DNA from: Tenacibaculum sp. MAR_2009_124
Lineage (GTDB): Bacteria; Bacteroidota; Bacteroidia; Flavobacteriales; Flavobacteriaceae
DNA length: 64,000 nucleotides
Reading direction: 5' to 3'
Assembly: GCF_900105455.1 (NCBI RefSeq)
Contig: NZ_FNSF01000001.1
Location: 191,001-255,000, forward strand
Shown here: positions 57,888-64,000 of the stretch, piece by piece
How positions within the stretch are numbered: position 1 is the first letter of the stretch
Layout: each line of letters starts with the position of its first letter
Position numbers and translations under genes: made by a program
Notes under the pieces: model-generated
Database searches by the model: none
Seen by the model: only the letters and a program-made list of their open reading frames with translations
What the model was told of the DNA's origin: nothing

Positions 57888-59510
57888 ATGACTACAAAGC
57901 AATTTGAAACCCAAACCAAAGCATTAATTGACGACTTAAAAAGTGTATGCGCCAATTACGGGTTGGGAAATGATGGAAACGAATTTAAAATTATCACCCA
58001 AGTTTTTCTCTACAAGTTTTTAAACGATAAATACGTGTACGAGCTCAAGCAACTAGAGCCAGCTTTTGCTAAACCCAATACCTTTGATGAAGCACTAAAA
58101 GCCTATCCAGCCGAAGACTTGGAAATGCTGACCTTGCAAATCAGTGAAAGTACCGCTCGCATTGCGCCGCAGAACTTTTTATCGCGTTTGTATGAGCAAC
58201 AAAACAAGGATAATTTTGCCGATATTTTTGACCAAACCTTGCTGCGTATTGCAGAGGATAACAACGATATTTTCTCCGTGCTTACCCAAGGAGGAGAAAA
58301 AGTGGTGTTGTTTGAAAACATTAGTAAATACGTTACCGATGATAAAGACGCTTTTTGTAAGGCGCTGGTAAATAAGCTTACCACGTTTAGCTTTGAACAT
58401 ATTTTTAGCGAAAAGTTCGATTTTTTTGCTACCATTTTCGAGTACCTAATCAAAGACTACAATACCAATAGTGGCGGTAAGTATGCCGAATATTTTACAC
58501 CACATGCCGTAGCCAAAATCATGGCGGCTTGTATGGTTACGGATACAGACATACAAAACGTAACCTGCTACGATCCAAGTGCGGGGTCAGGAACCTTGTT
58601 AATGAATATTGCCCATGCCATAGGCGAAGATAAATGTACCATCTATTCGCAGGACATTTCGCAAAAGTCCTCTGCCTTATTGCGTTTAAACTTAATTTTA
58701 AACAATTTGGTGCATTCTATTAGAAACATTATCAAAGGAAACACCATTTTAAAGCCCTATCATAAACAAGAAGATGGACAACTAGAAAAGTTCGATTATA
58801 TCGTATCCAATCCACCATTTAAATTAGATTTTAGCGATTACCGAGACGATTTAGAGAGCAAAATAAACAAAGAACGTTTTTTTGCAGGAATTCCTAAAGT
58901 GCCCAACAAAAAAAAGGAATCCATGGCTATTTACTTGCTGTTTATCCAACATATCATGCATAGTTTGTCGGATATCGGAAAAGCAGCGATTGTAGTGCCT
59001 ACTGGCTTTATTACGGCACAGTCGGGTATTGATAAAAAAATTAGACAAAAGTTAGTCGAAAGCAAAATGTTGGCTGGGGTGGTAAGCATGCCGTCTAATA
59101 TTTTTGCTACGACGGGTACGAATGTGAGTATTTTGTTTTTAGACAAAACCAATACCGAAAAAGTGGTGTTGGTAGATGCTTCCAACTTAGGGGAAAAGAT
59201 AAAAGAAGGAAAAAACCAAAAAACCGTATTAACCGAGGCGGAAGAACAGCATATTATTGACGTGTTTAATGCCAAAGAAGCGGTAGACGATTTCTCTGTG
59301 GTAGTATCCTATGAAGATATTAAAAACAAAAACTATAGTTTAAGTGCCGGACAGTATTTTGAAGTAAAAATTGAATATGTAGACATCACACCCGAAGAGT
59401 TTACGGCTAAAATGACTGCTTTCGAATCTTCCTTAGAGAGTTTGTTTGCGGAATCGAAGAGTTTGGAAAAAGAGATTCAGGAGAATTTAAAAGGTATCAG
59501 GAATGAATAA
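57888..59510 (+). CDS. hsdM: Type I restriction-modification, M subunit (N6-adenine methyltransferase)
   Basis: A 540-residue HsdM that methylates adenine in the target recognised by HsdS and forms the core of the complex. N-terminal helical domain (about 1-160), then the SAM-binding motif YDPSAGSGTLLMNIAH (near 226) and the catalytic SNPPF (near 307), after GGKYAEYFTPHAVAKIM. Length is normal. The start ATG 57888 lies 66 bp after hsdR; the 3' end overlaps hsdS by 8 bp. The target sequence cannot be read from the protein. Confidence 0.95.
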   Translation: MTTKQFETQTKALIDDLKSVCANYGLGNDGNEFKIITQVFLYKFLNDKYVYELKQLEPAFAKPNTFDEALKAYPAEDLEMLTLQISESTARIAPQNFLSRLYEQQNKDNFADIFDQTLLRIAEDNNDIFSVLTQGGEKVVLFENISKYVTDDKDAFCKALVNKLTTFSFEHIFSEKFDFFATIFEYLIKDYNTNSGGKYAEYFTPHAVAKIMAACMVTDTDIQNVTCYDPSAGSGTLLMNIAHAIGEDKCTIYSQDISQKSSALLRLNLILNNLVHSIRNIIKGNTILKPYHKQEDGQLEKFDYIVSNPPFKLDFSDYRDDLESKINKERFFAGIPKVPNKKKESMAIYLLFIQHIMHSLSDIGKAAIVVPTGFITAQSGIDKKIRQKLVESKMLAGVVSMPSNIFATTGTNVSILFLDKTNTEKVVLVDASNLGEKIKEGKNQKTVLTEAEEQHIIDVFNAKEAVDDFSVVVSYEDIKNKNYSLSAGQYFEVKIEYVDITPEEFTAKMTAFESSLESLFAESKSLEKEIQENLKGIRNE

Positions 59511-60768
59511 TGAGTATAATGTATATAGGTTAGGCGAGGTAGTAAAAATAATTGCAGGAGGTGATAAACCAAAAATATTTAGTGAAGAAAAAAATGATTC
59601 AAATATTATACCTGTATTTGCTAATGCTGAAAAAAAAAATGGCTTGAGTGGTTATACAAATAGTCCGAGAATAGTGGAATCTGCTGTAACAGTAGCTGCG
59701 AGAGGTTCAAACGTAGGTTTTGTAGCTATAAGAAAAGAACCTTTTTTTCCTATTGTCAGATTACTTACATTAATCCCAGACAGAGAGTTATTAGATGTAG
59801 ATTATCTTTTCTATAATCTAAAACAAAATCGCCAGAATGGAACAGGGTCTGGTCAACCGCAAATTACAATTCCTCAAATTTCAGATAGAACAATTTCATT
59901 ACCATCTCTTATTACTCAACAAAAAGCAGCAAAAACCCTTGCTAGGCTTGACGCAAAAATAGAAATCAACAACAAAATCAACCAAGAGTTAGAAGCCATG
60001 GCAAAGCTGTTGTATGACTATTGGTTTGTACAATTTGATTTTCCCAATGCCGAAGGAAAGCCTTACAAAACCTCTGGTGGTAAGATGGTGTATAACGAAG
60101 CACTAAAACGAGAGATTCCTGAGGGGTGGGAGGATGGAACAATATTGGATTGTGCAAATTTATTAGGTGGAGGAACTCCTAGTAAGAAAATAAAAGAATA
60201 TTGGAATGGGACAATTCCTTTTTTTACACCAAGTGATACAGAAAACAATGTTTTTTGTTTGAATACAATACTTCAAACTAATTTGTTAGGGGTGAAAAAA
60301 AGTAGTACTAAACTTTTAGATAAAGGCACAGTGTTGATAACAGCAAGAGGGACTGTAGGTAAAATAAATATAACAGGAGGAGTTATGGCCATGAATCAAT
60401 CCTGTTATGCATTGACACCTAAAACTAACTTTGAATCTGAATTTCTTTATTTTCATACTTTACAAATGGTAAAGTATTTAAGGGCAAAATCCAGTGGATC
60501 TATTTTTAAAGCTATTGTTACTAATGACTTTAAGCTTACTCCAATAGTAATTCCTAATGAAGAGATTGTTAAAACATATTCAGAAAAAATCATGCCTATG
60601 TTTAACCAAATTTTGATTAAAAAGAAAGAAAACCAAAAACTAGCAGAGTTACACGATTGGTTACTGCCTATGCTAATGAATGGGCAGGTTACCGTAGGTA
60701 ATGATACAGAAACAGATAGTAATTTGGGGATGGTGGCAGAGGAGGAAATGAAATATGGGAAGGAGTAA
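59503..60768 (+). CDS. hsdS: Type I restriction-modification, S (specificity) subunit
   Basis: A 421-residue HsdS with two target-recognition domains (about residues 1-140 and 205-345) separated by a helical spacer (FARL-type LARLDAKIEINNKINQELEA, then LLYDYWFVQFDF) and ended by a second helix (PMFNQILIKKKENQKLAELH). Both half-site domains are intact, so a bipartite target is expected. It overlaps hsdM by 8 bp. Base composition drops to AT-rich within the two recognition domains compared with the spacer and hsdM, as expected for exchangeable domains. No second hsdS or recombinase is present in the window, so phase variation is not indicated. Confidence 0.94.
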   Translation: MNNEYNVYRLGEVVKIIAGGDKPKIFSEEKNDSNIIPVFANAEKKNGLSGYTNSPRIVESAVTVAARGSNVGFVAIRKEPFFPIVRLLTLIPDRELLDVDYLFYNLKQNRQNGTGSGQPQITIPQISDRTISLPSLITQQKAAKTLARLDAKIEINNKINQELEAMAKLLYDYWFVQFDFPNAEGKPYKTSGGKMVYNEALKREIPEGWEDGTILDCANLLGGGTPSKKIKEYWNGTIPFFTPSDTENNVFCLNTILQTNLLGVKKSSTKLLDKGTVLITARGTVGKINITGGVMAMNQSCYALTPKTNFESEFLYFHTLQMVKYLRAKSSGSIFKAIVTNDFKLTPIVIPNEEIVKTYSEKIMPMFNQILIKKKENQKLAELHDWLLPMLMNGQVTVGNDTETDSNLGMVAEEEMKYGKE

Positions 60769-60804
60769 TTAATAAAAGAGAGAAATATAAGGTAAATTAA
60801 TAAA

Positions 60805-61761
60805 TTGTTCTTTTTGAAGGAAAATATAATCAATAGACTCTTTAAAAATCTTTTTAATAAAAAGGTAAAAGAAAATGCTGGAAATGAAAGTGAAGAAGTA
60901 TTTTCTGATACTGATTATTTACATTTAACAGAGATTTATTTTAAAAATAAGTGGATAAGGCATAAAGCTAACTATACGGGGTTTGAGGTTTTGTGGAGTG
61001 ATTTTACCGATAGTAAAGAGAAGGCTATAATTAAAAAATTAATCAGTAGTTTTAGATACTTAACTAATGAAGAAGCGGATGAATTGTGTCTGAAGTCTTT
61101 GAAAAAGATGATTTTGCAATGGAAACTTAATCCTCTTGATACTTTATTCGTAGCCACTAAAATGGGTCCCTCTCCTGACGGTTCAAATAATTTTATGGGG
61201 TATATTAAAGATATTCTACATGAGATAAATGAAGCTTGGTCAGAGAGAAATTTGTTTACGAGCATTGAGGAATCAAAACATTTTCTAATCAGTAACCCTA
61301 CTAAGAGATCGCGAAGAATAAGAAAAATAGTTTTAATGGATGACTTTGTAGGAACTGGAAAAACAGCAGATGAAAGAATGAAGCACTTTAAAGAAGATTT
61401 AGCAGATAGAGAAGTTAAAATCTATTTTTTTGCTTTGGCGGGGATGGAATTAGGATTTAAATTGTTGAAAAAAAATAATAGAGAATTTATAAGTTGCATT
61501 GAGTTAAAGAAGGGAACAGAACTATCCTACCCTATATGGGAACGAGAAAAAGTACTTAAGAAAATAACTAATATGGAATCTATTTTAAGCGAAAAAATAA
61601 AGAAGAGAGAGTTAAAAGATCATTCATTAGGTTGGGGTAAATCGGAAGCTCTATATACTTGGACTAGATTTAATATACCTAATAATGTTTATCCTATTTT
61701 TTGGTGGAGAAAATATAAAGATAACGGAAACCGTAAAACAATGTTTAATAGAATGCAGTAG
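60805..61761 (+). CDS. Phosphoribosyltransferase-like protein, retron-associated (putative effector)
   Basis: A 318-residue protein with a phosphoribosyltransferase-like core: IVLMDDFVGTGKTADERMKH (near residue 175) is the PRPP-loop type motif (hydrophobic-DD-x2-GTGKT), preceded by VATKMGPSPDGS and followed by the C-terminal TRFNIPNNVYPIFWWRKY block seen in PRTase-CE-like proteins. It is known that one retron class (type III in the published classification, as I recall) pairs a PRTase-like protein with a winged-helix protein and the RT; the gene order here fits. Start TTG 60805 gives MFFLKENIINRLF; no closer ATG supports the N-terminus. It is 36 bp after hsdS. Enzyme activity is unproven. Confidence 0.8.
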   Translation: MFFLKENIINRLFKNLFNKKVKENAGNESEEVFSDTDYLHLTEIYFKNKWIRHKANYTGFEVLWSDFTDSKEKAIIKKLISSFRYLTNEEADELCLKSLKKMILQWKLNPLDTLFVATKMGPSPDGSNNFMGYIKDILHEINEAWSERNLFTSIEESKHFLISNPTKRSRRIRKIVLMDDFVGTGKTADERMKHFKEDLADREVKIYFFALAGMELGFKLLKKNNREFISCIELKKGTELSYPIWEREKVLKKITNMESILSEKIKKRELKDHSLGWGKSEALYTWTRFNIPNNVYPIFWWRKYKDNGNRKTMFNRMQ

Positions 61762-61764
61762 AAA

Positions 61765-62061
61765 ATGAAAAAAGAAAAACTGTATGCTATTATTATGAAA
61801 AATGAAAGTAATGAATTATATATTACGTCATTGAAAGATAGGTTTACACCTGTTGAATTAGCTACTCAATTAGAGTCTTTAGTTGAACAAGAAATTGTAG
61901 AGGTAGATTGGAATCGTGGACTTATAGTTAAAATAGGCGATGAAAAAGACATTATAGTTGCTAAGAATAATTTGGATAAAGGTAAAAGAAATACTCCCGA
62001 TTATATGAGAGCTAATAAGACCCAAATAAACAAACCATATTATAATGAGAGAGAGGATTAG
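61765..62061 (+). CDS. Small winged-helix-like protein of the retron
   Basis: A 98-residue protein 3 bp after the PRTase-like gene. Residues about 5-68 read as a winged helix: LYAIIMKNESNEL, then RFTPVELATQLESLVEQEIVEVDW as helices 2-3, and GLIVKIGDEKDIIVAK as the wing. The C-terminal 30 residues are basic and polar. The last codons overlap the a1 repeat of the candidate retron RNA (62050-62060), so the RNA begins inside this gene. A DNA-binding accessory or regulator is likely by context; the fold assignment is by eye. Confidence 0.65.
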   Translation: MKKEKLYAIIMKNESNELYITSLKDRFTPVELATQLESLVEQEIVEVDWNRGLIVKIGDEKDIIVAKNNLDKGKRNTPDYMRANKTQINKPYYNERED

Positions 62062-62224
62062 AAAATAAGGCGTAGTCGCCTTAGTAAGGCTCAGGCTGTT
62101 TTATCCATTGAAATGATTTGTTAGCACTGAAAATATTTCGATATATTTCCAGAGATAATAAAACATCTCAACATTTGATAAAGTTTCGAGTTTTATTGCT
62201 TTAAGGATTGTCGTAATCCTCTCT
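62050..62224 (+). ncRNA. Candidate retron msr-msd RNA
   Basis: The a1 repeat AGAGAGGATTA (62050-62060) is perfectly complementary to a2 TAATCCTCTCT (62214-62224), 175 nt end to end. A G directly after a1 (62061) is a candidate branching guanosine. The msr shows a 7-bp hairpin TAAGGCG/CGCCTTA with loop TAGT (62066-62083). In the msd part CTGAAAATAT (62127-62136) pairs with ATATTTCCAG (62143-62152), one A-C mismatch, loop TTCGAT. TGTTTTAT (62097-62104) may pair with ATAAAACA (62158-62165). The RT starts 9 bp after a2. The exact msr/msd boundary cannot be set by eye. Confidence 0.75.
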
Positions 62225-62233
62225 TTTTCTATT

Positions 62234-63265
62234 ATGAAAGTTGAATATAAAATATCCGATTGGGAAGACCTAATTAACGAGTCTTCATTAACAAAGAAAG
62301 AAAAAGTTGAAAAGATGCTTTTTATTAAAAAAGCATATGATAACAATGTTCCTGTTATTTTAGATTTAGATCATCTCTCGCATTTATTTGGTTTAAAAAA
62401 AGGAATTGTAGCCAGTATGATAAATAGCTCTCAGAGTTTTTATAGGGAGTTTAAAATACCTAAGAAAAGAGGAGGTTATAGAGATATAGTCACTCCCTAC
62501 CAATCTTTATTAGAAGCACAACAATGGATTATTGAACATATTTTATCAAAATTTAAAGTTCATGATGCGGCTCATGCTTATGTCAAGAAAAGAAATGTAG
62601 CTATGAATGCTATGAGACATATTGGTTGTGACGAGATGCTTAAAATCGACTTAAAGGATTTTTTTCCTTCTATAAAAATACCGAGAGTTAGAGAGTTGTT
62701 TAATAGGGTAGGGTACAGTAAAGCGGTAGCAGGTTATTTAACAAAACTATGTTGCTTAAACGGTTCAATACCTCAAGGAGCGGCTACAAGTCCAATGATT
62801 AGCAATATTATACTGAATAGTTTAGATAGAAGACTTTATGTTCTTTCTAAAAATATAGGTGTTAAATATAGTAGGTATGCAGATGACTTAGTTTTTTCAG
62901 GAGAACATATACCACACGAATTTGCATTAAATGTTGTTAAGAATATAGAAGATTATGGATTTAATATTAACATAGTTAAGTCAAGACATTACAAAAGCCA
63001 ACAAAGGAAAATGATAACTGGTATTGTTGTGGGAGACGATAATATTCGTTTACCAAAAGTTAAGCGCAGAGAAATAAAAAAAGAAGTCCATTACTTGAAA
63101 AAGTTTGGGGTTTTGGATCAGGTAAAGCGATATAATGACATTTATTATATAGATAGAGTACTGGGAAGATTAAGTTTCTGGAAACAGATAGAACCTGATA
63201 ATATTTATGTGTTGAATTCAATCAAAGAAATAAAAAAAATGTATGAGGAATTTTTAAAAAGTTAA
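62234..63265 (+). CDS. Retron reverse transcriptase
   Basis: A 343-residue RT that should copy the adjacent RNA into msDNA. Visible motifs: region X NAMRH (residues 125-129) matching the retron NAxxH, KIDLKDFF (137-144) with the first catalytic Asp, QGAATSP (181-187), the catalytic YADD (215-218, in RYADDLVFSG), and region Y ITG (261-263), a variant of VTG. Length is typical (300-400). The N-terminal part (about 1-70) looks like the usual RT0 helical region. ATG 62234 directly follows the msr-msd RNA. Together with the PRTase-like and winged-helix genes it forms a three-part retron, expected to act in phage defence; that role is inference. Confidence 0.93.
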   Translation: MKVEYKISDWEDLINESSLTKKEKVEKMLFIKKAYDNNVPVILDLDHLSHLFGLKKGIVASMINSSQSFYREFKIPKKRGGYRDIVTPYQSLLEAQQWIIEHILSKFKVHDAAHAYVKKRNVAMNAMRHIGCDEMLKIDLKDFFPSIKIPRVRELFNRVGYSKAVAGYLTKLCCLNGSIPQGAATSPMISNIILNSLDRRLYVLSKNIGVKYSRYADDLVFSGEHIPHEFALNVVKNIEDYGFNINIVKSRHYKSQQRKMITGIVVGDDNIRLPKVKRREIKKEVHYLKKFGVLDQVKRYNDIYYIDRVLGRLSFWKQIEPDNIYVLNSIKEIKKMYEEFLKS

Positions 63266-63378
63266 ATTAAGAACCAAATTTATTATAAATGAAAAAAGAA
63301 TTAGAAATAAAAAATGATAGGTAGATTTAAATTCTTAGTAGTAAACTTATTTGTTTAATAGAAATTAACCTTTTACCT
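63266..63378. other. Short AT-rich spacer after the retron RT
   Basis: Contains only an 11-codon frame starting near 63290 (MKKELEIKN) and no strong terminator. Confidence 0.4.
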
Positions 63379-64000
63379 GTGATACAAGAAAAAAGAGAAG
63401 CAAATGACTGGTCAGAACTCTTTTATATTTGGAGAGAGTCTCTTCATTATGATCAGAGAAATAAAATCAACGGAGTTTACATATATGTCATTGAAGGGAT
63501 TTTTGATAATCTAGTCATAAATTTTCACTTTGATTTTACTGTTTTTCGCAAACATTGGGATGAAGGATGGAATTATAAACTAGATTTCGGTCTAAATGGA
63601 ATCATATTTCAAAAATGTATTTTTAAAGAAGATGTTGTTATAGATAATACCAAGGAAGACGCATCGTTTATTAAAGGTTGTACTTTTGAAAAGGCAATTA
63701 TATCTAAGGGGACTTCAAACAATTTATTATTTAAAAATTGTATTCTAAACGAGGTGAATTTTGAAGATGGCGTTTTTGGAATTGAAGAAAAAGTTAATGA
63801 TAAAAAGGGGAAAGTTAGATTTCATGATTGTAGAATTCAAAAAGCAAATTTTAGAAATACTACTTTTCATGGTTTAGCTGATTTTTGGAAAACCACCTTC
63901 AACAATCGTATTATTTTTTATAAAACAGATTTCTTAAATATTACCGTTTTTTCAGCGGTTACGTTTAAAGATAATGTACTTTTTACGTATTCGTTGTTTA
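63379..64000 (+). CDS. Pentapeptide-repeat-like protein, 3' end beyond window
   Basis: An open frame of at least 207 residues reaches the window end. From residue about 70 on it has repeating five-residue layers with an aromatic or hydrophobic centre (IIFQKCIFKEDVVIDN, FIKGCTFEKAI, LLFKNCILNEVNFEDG, FHDCRIQKANFRNTTF), typical of a right-handed beta-helix of the pentapeptide-repeat type. GTG 63379 is the best start; the frame is open back to 63331. It sits 113 bp after the RT and is possibly another island cargo gene. Its role cannot be told; some such proteins mimic DNA or act as scaffolds. Confidence 0.65.
   Translation, partial: MIQEKREANDWSELFYIWRESLHYDQRNKINGVYIYVIEGIFDNLVINFHFDFTVFRKHWDEGWNYKLDFGLNGIIFQKCIFKEDVVIDNTKEDASFIKGCTFEKAIISKGTSNNLLFKNCILNEVNFEDGVFGIEEKVNDKKGKVRFHDCRIQKANFRNTTFHGLADFWKTTFNNRIIFYKTDFLNITVFSAVTFKDNVLFTYSLF

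Noticed and set aside
59503..60768. Phase-variable hsdS by inversion
   Set aside because: Only one hsdS, no partial copies or inverted repeats, and no recombinase gene nearby.
62234..63265. RT as part of a group II intron or diversity-generating retroelement
   Set aside because: No maturase or endonuclease domain follows and no template/variable repeat pair was seen; the NAxxH-type motif and adjacent a1/a2 RNA fit a retron.

Overview
The window is low-GC DNA from a member of the Flavobacteriaceae (Bacteroidota), probably a marine, chitin-degrading, gliding organism such as a Tenacibaculum relative; the genus is a guess. Evidence for the family: gldI, several C-terminal type IX secretion (T9SS) sorting tails, the small CAL67264-type membrane protein next to ettA, a TTG-N19-TAnnTTTG promoter ahead of ndk, and almost no Shine-Dalgarno sites.

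Core block 1-9964: end of a TPR membrane protein gene, recF, a DciA-like DUF721 gene, ndk, a PhoD-like phosphatase, a DHH phosphoesterase, a run of three prolyl-isomerase lipoproteins (first one GldI), a PAP2 phosphatase and a FadH-like flavin/Fe-S oxidoreductase. 10313-21472 holds four tandem paralogues of one architecture: exported TPR sensor, membrane segment, histidine kinase, receiver and AraC output in one chain. CAL67264 and ettA follow.

23548-24949 is an intact IS4-family element with an 8-bp target duplication, inserted in the loop of the bidirectional terminator between ettA and a small RiPP locus. That locus (24969-26490, minus strand) is a GG-leader precursor peptide followed by a FxsB-like radical SAM/SPASM maturase, with a hairpin between them. 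tRNA-Ser(UGA), aroC and a PA0069-type radical SAM gene come next.

Accessory secretome 30316-50698: three tandem, about 1,400-residue secreted beta-propeller/fibronectin-III proteins with related long 5' leaders, then GH19 and GH18 multidomain chitinases. All five carry T9SS tails. 50699-52439 is non-coding, with a 420-bp tandem duplication and REP-like palindromes, followed by three minus-strand genes of unknown function.

Defence island 54750-64000 (truncated by the window end): a complete type I restriction-modification set hsdR-hsdM-hsdS, then a tripartite retron: a phosphoribosyltransferase-like protein, a small probable winged-helix protein, a candidate msr-msd RNA bounded by a perfect 11-bp a1/a2 repeat, and a reverse transcriptase with NAMRH, YADD and ITG motifs. 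A pentapeptide-repeat-like gene runs off the end. The retron and the RiPP pair are the best candidates for poorly described systems here.
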